From NCBI GenBank assembly GCA_963580455.1, contig OY756969.1, positions 17,828,760-17,892,759 of the forward strand: DNA of 64,000 nucleotides, written 5' to 3'. Of this stretch, positions 20,703 to 32,022 are shown piece after piece. The first letter of the stretch is position 1. Each line of letters opens with the position of its first letter. A model generated the notes under the pieces. The model did no database searches. It worked only from the letters and a program-made list of their open reading frames with translations, and had not been told where the DNA came from. The DNA comes from Euonymus europaeus. Its lineage: Eukaryota; Streptophyta; Magnoliopsida; Celastrales; Celastraceae. A program made the position numbers and the translations under genes.

Positions 20703-21309
20703 ATGTCCCAAAACCCTGTGGTAAGGGCAATTGTCACCCCCCATTTTTTGGTAGGCTTGTGACATGGAATTTTATAGGAAATAGTATATAATTTTACATA
20801 AATAATAATCAACGTGGCCACTTAATATGCTATTATAAGTTAGGGTGTGTTTGATAAGAGAGTAATAAATAGGAGTGTAATATATTACTAGGGTAATCAT
20901 TACTCACCTCTCCCATTGGGTAATCATTGCACCAAAAATATGAAGAAAATAGCCTTAAAAAACTACCCGGATAACTAAGATACATGCACACCAAACATGA
21001 GTATTTGTACACGCTTTAATCTTCAAATATAATTAAAGGAAACTAAATGTGATAAGACAAAACAAAGTGCGGCTAGGTCTAAGGCTTTACTATTGTTAGT
21101 GACGAGCCGCAATAATCAGGCCTATTAACGCAACTAAAAGAATTATTGAAATGAGTTCAAATGGAAGAAAAAAATCTGTTGATAAACAAGTTCCAATTTG
21201 TTGACTATTAGTTATCAAATCTTTCTCTATAATCTGGTTTGATCTTGTAGTCCAAATAATCCCATACCATGACGTATCTGGATAACTAATTATTGTATCT
21301 CATACAATA
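20703..21309. other. Intergenic DNA, possible MITE remnant
   Basis: No gene is seen. GGGTGTGTTTGATAAG at about 20843 and CACACCAAACATG at about 20987 look like degenerate inverted ends of a small Tourist-type MITE with ATTAC-rich interior, but no flanking duplication matches. Confidence 0.3.
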
Positions 21310-22021
21310 ATTGTTATGTCGTTAGTAACAATTTAAAATAATCTCACAAGTGTACAAATAATATATAGTGAACAATTAAGAGTCGATCTCACAAGGAGTG
21401 ATACTAATAAATATACAATCTAACACTTGAATATAATTAACACAATTGTAAAAGGGGGGTTTCAGTCTTGTAAGAAATAACAATTAAATCAAACATGAAA
21501 CATAGTACAAACATAATTGAGAACACAACCCTTAGTTTCTTCTTTCTTCTTCCTTTTTTTCTTGGCTCCCTCTTTCCTCCTTAAATCTTGCTATTTATAG
21601 AAAGAAATGAGCACATTGGTGGTACCAAGTGAAGGAGATAATGTCATAATTTCAAAGGTGGGTAAGGTTTTCCCCCCACTTATTGAATTTATGAACCTTT
21701 CTTTGAAATAAGTGGAGAAAATGGACAAGAATAAAAATGGTGGTTGATAACTTTGAAATGGTAATAGTGTTGATGTCATTGATGACATCGCCTTTCATGA
21801 TGACCATGGTCGTCAAAATTGAAGATGGGCTAGACTTGGGTTGAACACCAGTGAGTCTGACAAAAATATGATGTTTTAGGCCTGCAAATGCATTTAAAAC
21901 AATAAAGTGATATCCAAAATAATATATGTAATTTAATATACAAACATATCACTTAAAACCTTAATTATTTATATGTGTCCGTCTTTTATTAACATTAGAA
22001 TGTATTTTTTGGCACTAATCA
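21310..22021 (-). repeat. Athila 3' LTR (left copy)
   Basis: From about 21486 to 22021 it aligns with 34552-35088, sharing for example TCTTGGCTCCCTCTTTCCTCC and TGATGTTTTAGGC. The part left of 21486 has no match in the other copy. Its inner end ATTAGTGCC/TGA at 22021 follows a degenerate polypurine-like tract. Confidence 0.75.
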
Positions 22022-24380
22022 CAACCCGTTATCAGCTTATTGCTAGTCACTAGCAATTCAAACGTAAAGAAAATGTCATGATGATTTAATTTTACTGGAA
22101 CACCACACAATAACAAAACAAAAAGTAAGAGATCACAATTTCTATCCAAATTATTATAGTCACAACTTTCAATATTTGTGTGTGTGTGCACCAAGTCAAA
22201 ACCTTCTTACTACAAACCATAATGCATAAATCCTCAAAGAATTTTCCAAGTAAAAGCCTCAACGCATATTCTCACAGGTTAAGAAAGGATTTATTTGCAG
22301 GCATGGAGTTGGAAAATAGATATGCACTCAGGAGAAAAGTCAATTTTAAGAACAAACAAATAAACAAATATTGATCAAAAGATAGGTATATTAGTTGTCT
22401 TGAACTTTCACCATTCTTACCACAAACCCGCTTTCGAATTCTAAAGATCAATTTTTCAAAAAATAATAGAGCCTTATTTTACATAAAGAGATAAGAAAAT
22501 ACTTGTCTTCTCAAAGATGATATAATGTTTTTTGTTTTTTTTCCAACTTCTTTCACAATACAATACATCTTAAACAAAAACTCAGTAAATTACAACATTG
22601 TTCTTAAAAAAATGATCTTTATCATCCCTCAACATTCAATCAACATTCCACAAACCATGTAATGGTGTTCATTCACAACAATTATCCACTTCAAAAGACC
22701 AATGAAAGTTCATAAGTTGTTTTCTCATTTCTTTCCACTCATTTATAATTCACTTTGTGCTTTATCTTGGAAATTTTCTTGGTATTATGCATTATCATCC
22801 ATCTTACCACAAGACTCAGTAGTTGTGAACAAAAGAATTTTAGAAGTTTTTTTCTAATAATTCAGATAGAAAAATTGACTCAAACTAATTGTATTAGATA
22901 TTAGACAGAAAGTGCATGAATATGCCACCACCTCCAACCTAAACGAAACATTTTCCTCAATTTAAAAATAAATGTTTTGATTATGGAAATACAATGCAAG
23001 AAAGTAGAGGGTAGAAAAATACAACTTGAGGTGAGTGGTTCACTGACAATGGTTATACTGGAAAATCCTTAGTATGGCACCATATCCATGAGTATAGTTA
23101 GTATGTGTTCCAATCTTTTCCGCCCATCCTCCAGCTAATGCAAGCGACTGAGTAGTTCCTGAATGTAGTGAGGTTGTGGCGGTTCAGCAGTTCTGATGTC
23201 CGTCTCTCCTTACAATGGTGGTCATGGAGCTAGTACTCTGACACCAAGTAGATTTCTCTAGAACAGATACTTTATATTTGAAAGATAGCTAACTTCGAGG
23301 AGGGTGGACGCCCTTACTGTAAAGCAACCGTGTGATGAGCCGAGGAAAATATATTTCCAACCTTGGTTAATCTTTTCTCCACAAAGAACTTTGCCTCTAG
23401 AATACTCTCCATGTAAATCATTCCAAGATCAAACCATGTGCCTCTATACATGTGGTATATGACTGATAGAATACTGCCCTGTCGTTGTTGACTATGGCCA
23501 ATGGGACAAAGCTTACTTCAGAGAGCATCATCAAGTAACTACAACTTCAGTGATAAATAAGATCGGTGGGTAGCAGTAGCATCTCGATCGTGTCTTCTTT
23601 GACACATATCATCAATCATTTACTCTTTGGAAATAAAGATTGATGACAGAAAGTCGGTAGAAATATCAAGGGTAGACGGAAATCTGAAACATGAGCTTAC
23701 ATATGCTAGTGTGAATTTAAGCCGATTACAAGCAACATGAACTTGATAAATTGGTTGAGCTCTAAAAGAGTTTGGTAATTCTAGAATAGTGTGATAAAAG
23801 GATTTAACTATATCTTCATACATCGGGTAATCTTCTTCTGGATTTGGTTGGACTAAGAAGACCAGATAATGATTTCGAAGGTAACTTATTGCCCAATGAT
23901 TGTCAGGTTCATTCAGGATGTTAGAATCGATTCTTTACTCAAGAAAAATTTTAGCTCTAGCAAATAAGGCCTTCGACGATGAAGAAGCTGAACGACAACT
24001 CTTGGGCGGCGTAACATCATGTTTAGGAGGAAGAAAAAAATTGCTCAAAAGAAAGAACAATAATGATAGGAGTGTTTCAGAAATTGGTAAGGAAGAGCGT
24101 GAAAGAAGAAAAATATGGGCACCCTACATTTTTCAAAAAAAAAATTCATAAGAAAATAAACCACAAGTAGAATAAGAAAGAAATATGGGTTTCCTCCTAC
24201 AAACACTAAGTTTAGCATTGTCAGCCAGACAGAACGACATATGAAGTGAGTAGAATAGGATCAAATAGCCATAAATTTTCATCAACATGTACTATTACTG
24301 GCTCTAAATAGTGCTCGAGACGAGACCATTCACCATGAAAATATTTCCAATATGTGGGTGTTGAAGATTCACTGCACCAT
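22022..24380 (-). pseudogene. Athila region between integrase and 3' LTR
   Basis: In Athila this interval often holds an additional envelope-like or plant-specific ORF. Here only short minus-strand frames remain (for example 23620-23823, with YEDIVKSFYHTILELP). Nothing identifiable as a full protein is present. The plus-strand open stretches have no family features. Confidence 0.4.
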
Positions 24381-25331
24381 GTGAAAAAACATGAGTAATA
24401 AAAAATGGTCCATACCATCATGAACGGAGCTTACCTGGGAATAGTCGAAGGTGTGAGTTTTATAATAAGACTTTTTGCCCAGGTTCAAAATGGTCTTGTC
24501 ATGATAGACCTTGGTCTTCTCCTTGTAAATTTTAGAACTCTCATACGCTTCATTTCAGAGTTCTTCCAGCTCACTCAACTACAACTTTCGTTTCTCTCCT
24601 GCAACCTCTATGTCACAATTGTACTGTTTGATAGCCCAATATGTTTTGTGTTCTAATTCAACTAGTAAGTGGTAGGGTTTGCCAAAAACTAACATATATG
24701 GTGAAATTCCAATTGGAGTTTTATAGGCTGTACGATAAGCCCATAGAGCATCTATAAGATGATTAGACCAATCCTTGCGTGAGGATCTCATAGTCTTCTC
24801 CGATATCCCCTTAATTTCTCTATTAAAGATTTCCGCTTGTCCACTTATTTCTGGATGATATGGTGTGGAAACCTTATGTTTGACTTCGTGTTTCTCAATA
24901 ATGCTGCAAAGCGTTTATTATTGAAGTGGGATCCTCCATCACTAATTATTGCCCTAGGTGTTCCAAATCGTGCAAAAATATTTTCTTTGAGAAATCTAAG
25001 AACAACTCGAGAATCATTAGTCATGGATGGAATTACTTCCACACATTTGGAAACATAATCCACAGAAAAGTAAGATATATAAATAACATTTAGATGAAGG
25101 AAAAGGTCCCATGAAATCAATGCCCCATACATCAAAAATTTCAACTATCAAAATCGAAGATAATGGCATCTGATTTCTAGATGAAAGATTACCCAATCGT
25201 TTACATCTATCACAAGTAGAGCAAAAAATATATACATCCTTGAAAAAACTTGGCCAATAAAACCCACATTGCAGTACTTTCAGAGTTGTCTTCTTCGGAC
25301 CAAAATGTCCTCTACAAGCATAGAGTAACAA
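24380..25331 (-). pseudogene. Athila integrase, degenerate
   Basis: Fragments in order on the minus strand are the zinc-binding end (CGFYWPSFFKD, CSTCDRCKR), the first catalytic segment (VWGIDFMGPF), the second (AIISDGGSHF), the [16 protein letters not shown] segment, and a remnant of the C-terminal WDGPF motif near 24410. Frame changes lie near 25050, 24840 and 24570. It would normally join cDNA to the genome; here it is inactive. Confidence 0.8.
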
Positions 25332-25885
25332 AATGTGAGTATTGATTGAAATTCTGATTCTGGTACATATCGTCTGATGATCTGGTCAGAACACCATTTG
25401 AAAAGGTATGGGTCATCCCATATGTAATACTTTGCCATTTTCACGAGCTTTTTCTTGGAAGTTATTGTCAAACTTCCTAGAAGATTACATGTAACGATAT
25501 AATTGACAATGTTAGCATACCAAGGTGTAGAAATTGTTAAATAAAACAATTGCTTGTCAGGGAAATTCTCATTTAGGGGCAAAGAGTCTTCTTCGGTCAC
25601 TGAATTATTCACCAAGTGGCTGAGATGATCGGCCACCACATTTTCAAATCATTTTTTATCCTTAATCTTCAAATGAAACTCTAGTAGTAATAGAATCCAT
25701 CTGATTAAACATGGATTTGCATCCTTCTTTTGGAGGAGGTACCTAAGAGCCAGATGGTCAGAAAATACAATTACCTTAGTTCCAATTAAATAGGTACAAA
25801 ATTTTTCTAAGGGAAAAATAACATATAGAAGTTCCTTCTCTACAGTGGAGTAGTTAAGTTTGGCATCATTGAGTGTTCTACTTGC
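25332..25885 (-). pseudogene. Athila RNase H and linker, degenerate
   Basis: The minus strand reads LNYSTVEKELL-type and VIVFSDHLALRYLL-type RNase H segments (about 25740-25880) broken by stops. A linker frame follows (VVADHLSHLVNNSV, 25595-25639) and leads into the integrase N-terminus. Confidence 0.7.
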
Positions 25886-26524
25886 TTAGTAGATTACATG
25901 AGGTACTTTATTTACTCGTCCCAAAACTGCTCCTAATGCATAATTAGAAGCATCAAGCATTAGTTCAAAGGGAAGGCTCCAATTAGGCGGCATCATGATT
26001 GGTGCTGATGTGAGAAGTAGTTTAAGCTTGTTGAAAGCCTTCAGAGATATCTCATCAAACTCAAATTTCACATCCTTGGGTAGTAAATTACCATATACAC
26101 TTTTGCTTTTGTCAACCTCTATTCCTTTGCTAGAGATGATATGACCAAGAAAAATTCTTTGTTGTATTATAAAATGGCATTTCTCACAGTTTAAAATTAA
26201 ATTGCATTCTTGGCATCTTTCTAGAACCAAGGCGAGGTTATGGAGACATTTATCAAAAGATGAACCAAATACACTAAGATCATCCATAAATACCTTAATA
26301 ATGTGCTCCACCATATTTGAAAATATGTTCATCATACACCTTTGAAAGGTACCTGGAGCATTGCAAAGACCAAAGGGCATGCGCCTGTAGGAGAATGTAC
26401 CATATGGAAAAGTGAATAATGGTTGTGACCTACAAGACGTTCCAACATTTGATCAATGAAAGGTAATGGAAAATGATCTTTTCTAATACCTGAATTAAGC
26501 TTTCTATAGTATATGCAAACACGT
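25886..26524 (-). pseudogene. Athila reverse transcriptase with active-site deletion
   Basis: Downstream RT blocks are readable: MPFGLCNAPGTFQRCMMN, FMDDLSVFGSS (the second and third catalytic Asp) and GHIISSKGIEVDKSK. Upstream, RKDHFPLPFIDQMLERL is readable. Between GHNHYS and FPYGTFSYRR (near 26400) the block with the first catalytic Asp (FLDGYSGY in relatives) is missing, with a change of frame. Reverse transcription would be impossible. Confidence 0.85.
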
Positions 26525-27820
26525 CATCCTGTTTGAACTTGTGTGGGAACCAACTCAATATCTTCATTACGGACTATTGTGACTCCAAATTTTTTAGGAA
26601 CCACTTGTATCAAACTAACCCATTTATTGTCAAAGATATGGTAAATGATGTCAACATCTAACAATTTGAGTACTTCTTTTAGCACCACTTCCTTCATTAT
26701 TGGGTTAAGCTTGTGTTGACCATCTCTTGTTGGTTTTGTTCTTTCCTCTAGTAGTATTTGATGCATACATCTAGAGGGACTAATTTCTCTAATACTAGCA
26801 ATACTCCATCCTATTGAAGTTTTATGCTCATTCAGTACCCTTAACAATTTCTCTTCTTCTTCAGTATTGAGATTAGATGCAATGATTACGGGCAAAGTAT
26901 GTTCTTCGTCCACATATGCATACTTCAAATGCTTTGGTAGTTCCTTCAACTCCAATTTTGGTGTCTGCACAATAGATGGTACAAGTTTTGTGTTAGGAAT
27001 TGATAAAGGCTCAAAATTAGAAATATACATACCTAAAGAAGGTAGGGCTTTAAGGTGGGCCAAAACTTCTCTAACTTGTTTATCATCATCTGTGCTTGCA
27101 AGATTATGAATTAAAACCTTATCCACAATATCGCATCCAAAAATTTCATTGAAAACTCGTTGACAAATTGTATCCAATGTATCAAAGTGAAAACAACCAT
27201 GTTTATTACTCGATAATTGGAGTGCGCCAAAAACCTTGTACTTGATGATTCGCCCCTGTACATTTGTAGTTAGTGTTCCCTTTTGAACATCAATCTTGGT
27301 ACCTGTCATGGCCATGAATGGACGACCAAGAATTAAGGTTAATTGTGCGTCTGTCATAAGGATTGGCTCCATCTCAAAGACTAGAAAATTAGCAGGCAAG
27401 ATTAATCCATCAACTTTGATTAAGACATCTTCAAGGATACCACTACGATATTTGATTGATCTCGTCCAACTGGATGCTCACAGATGTTGCCTTTAGTTCG
27501 CCTATATTCAAAGACCCGTAAATAGAAAAAGGCATTAGATTGATAGATGCACCTAAGTCAAGAAGAGCTTTTTCAAACTTGTGACCCCTAATGACACAAG
27601 GGATAGAAAAATTGCCCGAATCTTTTAGTTTGGGAGGGAGTTTGCTTTGTGGAACAGCTGAAACTTTCTTAGAAATCTTAATTTTTTCAAATTCTTTGAA
27701 CTTTCTCTTATTCGTGCACAAGTCCTTAAGGAACTTTGTATATTTTTTCATCAGTTTAATGGCATCCAAAAGAAGAATGTTAATCTCCACCTTCTTGAAA
27801 GTGTCTATGATTCCTTGCAT
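26525..27820 (-). pseudogene. Athila protease and RT N-terminus, degenerate
   Basis: 27820-27443 reads FSIPCVIRGHKFEKALLDLGASINLMPFSIY, a retroviral-type protease core with DLGAS for the catalytic Asp. It shifts frame near 27440. 27399-26524 then reads LTLILGRPFMAMTGTKIDVQKG and, further on, KWVSLIQVVPKKFGVTIVRN, the start of RT. It is continuous apart from the shift, so the copy still shows clear family wording. Confidence 0.8.
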
Positions 27821-27968
27821 TGGATTTTCTTTGCCGAATTTCTGTAATCTGTTAGGAAAAAGAGCATGTGAGAAAATAAAATTTGGAAAGGAGTAGCACT
27901 GCTGCTAGAATTTGTAATTGGAACATTTGGATGGATCATATCTTTAGATTCAAGGTTCTTCTCTTTTT

Positions 27969-28217
27969 CTAGCACACTTGTTTTTTCAATTGTTTTCCTC
28001 CCCTCAAAGTGATTGTTTTAGCATCTTCATTAATCCCAGGGTTGACAACAACTTGGCCAGAAAGCTTTCCAGGCTCTCTTTGATTTAATGCAGTGGCTAA
28101 CTGTCCCATTTGTTGTTCTAGATTTTTAATGGCGTTATCAGTTTTTTGGATAAATGCTTGAGTGCTTTGTGCCATAGATTTTGTTAGCAATATGTATGTG
28201 ACACTATGCTTGAACAA
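27969..28217 (-). pseudogene. Athila gag C-terminal linker
   Basis: It reads MAQSTQAFIQKTDNAIKNL, then GQLATALNQREPGKLSGQ and a TITLRGGKQL end, the standard linker before protease. It is cut on its upstream side by the nested insertions and continues logically in 33697-34380. Confidence 0.8.
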
Positions 28218-29113
28218 TGTAGTTTCCTAGTTTAGGATAACTTGGATCCACACTAGGTTAGAATGAGAGTTGAGTGTAAACTAAAGATCAAATGAAGATG
28301 TCAGGTAACTTGCATGGAGCTTACATGAGTTTACTGCAAGTTCAGGTAACCTGTATGTACACTACATGAGCTAATTGTGATCTCAGGTAATTTTCATGTA
28401 GCCTACATGAACATCAGGTCTTTTGCAATTGCATCTTGAATTATGTGATGTGTTTTTTTGTGGATAATGATAACTGATTTTATTTAATCAATTGATATGG
28501 TTAACTTAATTGATTGAAATAAAATCAAGTTGGTTTTAGGAATGATTGTATCTCCTTATTTAGATTTATCTATTTTCTACTTTTAGAGATAATCATCTCC
28601 TCACTTTAAGGAAGTATTTCTTTATCTTTTATGGCCTTGATTCCAAGATTAGGACACAATATTTTTCCTAATTTCTTGGGTTAATTTTACGCATATCTTT
28701 TAGGTCATTATCTAGGGTTTTATTGGTTCCTACATATCTCATATATATTGCCTTTGGTAACCAAATAACCCTAAGTCTTTTACTCGCATAAGCTAAATTG
28801 AAAATTGAGTTTTTGAGTGAGATTTTATTTTTGATATAATTCATGTATTCTTGCATTGCACTTTGAGGGCATTATTGAGTATTCTCAGAGCATGAAGACT
28901 TCAGTGCAACTCTGGAACATTATTGTGAAGGATCTACTTGTGGTTGGATGTGTCGAGTGATTCGAGCAGAAAACTAGTGCAGGTGATATGAATCCTAGCT
29001 CTAAGGACATTCTTGTAACCTGATGATAGTGGATTGTTTCAAAGTTTGGGTGGCTATAGACACCCGAGGTTTTTCCTTGGATTGGGTTTTCCTCGTAAAT
29101 AATGTGTGTTGCA
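28218..29113 (+). repeat. Copia-like solo LTR nested in Athila
   Basis: The 3' part has features of a Ty1/copia LTR end on the plus strand: GTGGATTGTTTCAAAG, then GAGGTTTTTCCTTGGATTGG, GTTTTCCTCGTAAAT and TGTGTTGCA at 29113. It lies exactly between two parts of the Athila gag linker. The left end is uncertain (about 28190-28250) and no flanking duplication was confirmed. 28300-28430 has short repeated CAGGTAA...CATG motifs. No coding sequence. Confidence 0.5.
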
Positions 29114-29290
29114 CTTTATTTGGTGCCATTTGGTTTGGTCATTTTCAGCCCATTTTATGTTTTGTATTTTTAAAACAGTAAAAACTTGTTTGGTTGGACT
29201 ATTTTGTAAAATATGTTTCTTAAAACAAAAAATAGATTATAACATAAAATTAAAAACGACTTTTTGTCGTTTTAAACTATTTAGGGCTAA

Positions 29291-29327
29291 AAGACGGAGA
29301 ATCCCAAAACACGGGATTCTCCGTCTT
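29291..29327. repeat. Perfect 15-bp hairpin in PIF-2 leader
   Basis: AAGACGGAGAATCCC is followed after 7 bases (AAAACAC) by its exact complement GGGATTCTCCGTCTT. It lies upstream of a likely 5' UTR exon that ends at a GTATTT donor near 29480. Confidence 0.9.
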
Positions 29328-30289
29328 CGTAACTTTTACTTCCGCCTTCGGAAAATAGAAAAGGTTATTTCGTCTCTCCTTCTCGCCGTCTCTCGTGTTT
29401 CCTTGGTGCGGCTCCCAATTTGTTTGCTTTTTGTGTCTCTTCGCCGTCCTCTCATCTGCGACGTCACCCAGATCTGAGGTATTTTTCTTCGCGTGTTGGT
29501 ATTTTTGTGTAATATTTTTAATTTGTTGGGTGGTGATGTTAAGTAGCAAGATATATGAACGAACCCCACATGCTTGGCACTAATGATTTGATGCTTAACT
29601 ATGGCCTACTTCAACTTTGCCACTTTTGACATTATCTTTTTCTCATTATCTTCAACTTTGCAAGCCACGTGATTTTGATTCGATTTCCATCAAATTTATT
29701 TTGTTTTGATTCTGGAGCTGGTTTATCTTCAAATCGTTGTCTCGCTTATCTAATAATCGTACCAATTTGTCTATGTAATTGTTTATCTTGATCCATCACT
29801 GCTCCTCCCTCTCATGAATTGCACCAATATGTGTGATCCATATATATAATTCATCTTGGTGTGTTTTGTTTCCAAGTTTCTACTATTTTCCTCTGTAATT
29901 GGTGTCAATACAGGAACTCTTCTAATAAATTAATAAATAGGGACAGTAGTTCAAGATTTCAACAAGCCTTTTTCTGGTAGGCTTATGACCCCCAATTTGA
30001 TGCTGAAATTGTACTAGAATGCTTGAAACTGTACCCCCAATTTGACCCCCATTTTCAGTTTGGTCATTAGTGGATCCCTCAAAATTTTGTTGGCCTGAAC
30101 TTAAAACCTTCTCCAACTTTCTTAGAGAATTTGATGAATTATTTGAACCCTCATTCATTGAAGTCACATCTTATTGAATTGATGTAGATTTTGGTTTAGG
30201 ATTAGATCTCTCCCCACTTATAAAAGCAGCTATAGAACTTATGCTTGGTTTAGAATTGGTCGTCATTTTGTGAACTTAGTTCATATATA

Positions 30290-30665
30290 TCGCATGTATA
30301 TGCTTGGCTTCTTGATTTATTGTATTGAACTTAGTCCATATGGTTGGCTTCTTGACTTATTGTATTGCATGTGCATGCTTGGCTTCTTGACTTTTTGTAT
30401 TGAACTTAGTCCATATGGTTGGCTGCTTGACTTATTGTATTGAACGTGCATGCTTGGCTTCTTGAATTTTTGTATTGATCTTAGTCCATATGGTTGGCTT
30501 CTTGACTTATTATATTGCACGTGCATGCTTGGCTTCTTGACTTTTTGTATTAAACTTAGTCCATATGCTTGGCTTTCTGACTTTTTGTATTGAACTTAGT
30601 CCATATGCTTCGCTTCCTGACTTTTTATATTGAACTTAGTCCATGGCTTCTTAACTTATTGTATT
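30290..30665. repeat. Tandem repeat array in PIF-2 leader
   Basis: Alternating units contain TTGGCTTCTTGACTT with either AACTTAGTCCATATGG or GCATGTGCATGC, about 34 and 41 bp, forming a dimer of about 75 bp repeated four to five times with decay. The minus-strand open frame here is only a repeat translation. Confidence 0.85.
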
Positions 30666-30698
30666 GCACGTGTTGCTTTGTATTGGTATTAATGACAT

Positions 30699-30830
30699 GA
30701 TTTTACCATTTTATTCAACTGTTAGTTCAATAAGGGAGAAACGTGATTTTACCATTTTATTCAACTGTTAGTTCAATATGGGAGAAATATGATTTTACCA
30801 TTTTATTCAACTGTTAGTTCAATATGGGAG
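30699..30830. repeat. Three direct repeats ending on the ORF1 start codon
   Basis: Three copies of GATTTTACCATTTTATTCAA followed by CTGTTAGTTCAATAWGGGAG, unit about 46 bp. The last copy supplies the ATG at 30824 of ORF1. The preceding copy supplies an ATG followed after three codons by TGA. Confidence 0.85.
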
Positions 30831-31856
30831 GACATAAAGGTAGGACTAAGGATTCAATGTCATGGCCTACGGAAAATGAACGAGTCTTCATTGGTATACT
30901 ATATGAGAGTGTGAAAGCTGGAAAATTGCAATGTTCTACATTTAAACCAGATGAATGAGGGAGAATCAATCAAGAGATGATTGCAGCGACTAAATGGGAT
31001 TACGGGGTAGAGCGATTGAAGGGTAAATGGAACCGTTTACGAAAGTTGCATCGCTTGTTCTCTCAGCTGTTAGCACATACTGGGGTGACATGGGATCCAA
31101 ATACAAATCAAGTGAATGCTGCAGAGGAAATTTGGCAACACTTTTACACGGTTTGTCAAATATTGTTGAAAGTGTGTTTTATTATATAGCACTTTGTGTT
31201 CATACAATGTATATTAATGTGTTTTTCTTTCACTTTTGCAGATTAATAAGGCTGAGTATAAGATAATTAGAAAGGAAGGATGTCAACATTATGAACTGCT
31301 TGGGGAGATTTTTTGCGGGACTACAGCAACTGGAGGGTTACATAGTGCTTCCACTCAATTGCCTCCTACTTCAGACGAGGAAAGACAGTTAGAAGATGAT
31401 TTTTTTAATAAAGGAGTTCATATTCATGTGGAGGAGGATGATAGTGGTGGAGGTTCAAACACTCATAGACGTGAGGATGATACCACGCTGAATGAACGCC
31501 GACGTAAGGAACCTAAAATCAGTAAGAGTGATAAACTTGATTCATGTATGCAGCAGTTTTTCGCTTCAGTTAGTCAAAGGACAGAAGAAAGTGAACTTAG
31601 GAAGCTATACTTCAAAGAAAAACTTGCAAGCCTTCTATCAAAATCACATTCTTCCCCTACAAGTGGTGGTGAAGTAAGTAGTCAAGGGAGTGATCCTTAC
31701 TCTACTGAGGTGTGCATTGACATCTTAAACAATATGGAAGGATTGTCTGATAAAATTTATGCTAAAGCAATTACGGCTTTTGAGAAAGCAAGTTTTAGGA
31801 CCTCCTTTGTAAGGTTGCCAGAACATAGAAGAGGACCCGTATTAGAAAACATATGA
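30824..31856 (+). pseudogene. PIF-2 ORF1, Myb/SANT-like, one stop
   Basis: Exon 1 is 30824-31150 (MGGHKGRTKDSMSWPTENER) and exon 2 is 31242-31856. The GTTTGT donor and TTTTGCAG acceptor keep the frame (109 and 205 codons). The Myb/SANT-like domain spans about residues 10-105 (WPTENERVFIGILYESVKAG, LKGKWNRLRKLHRLF, VTWDPNTNQVNAAEEIWQHF). A single in-frame TGA sits at 30956-30958. Exon 2 is acidic, then rich in Lys/Glu, and ends RRGPVLENI. It was the DNA-binding partner of the transposase; now truncated unless read through. Confidence 0.85.
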
Positions 31857-32022
31857 TATTAGTTTGTTTGGAATTCATTTGAGTTTGTTTCGTTTGAAAA
31901 CATTTATGTCTATTTGTAATATTTGTCTGGAATTTCTTTGACTTTGTTTGATATTTATGATGAACTATTTATAATATTTGTTACTTATAATTACTCATGT
32001 ATTATGAATGCTTCACAGAGAG

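Noticed and set aside
20838..21003. MITE between PIF-1 and Athila
   Set aside because: Inverted ends only partly match and no flanking duplication; kept as a note rather than a separate feature.
23900..24151. Lys/Glu-rich 83-codon plus-strand frame
   Set aside because: It lies antisense to the Athila 3' region, is low-complexity, and has no start context or partner exons.
30317..30526. Minus-strand repeat protein of 69 codons
   Set aside because: Arises from the tandem DNA repeat; no sign of selection or expression signals.
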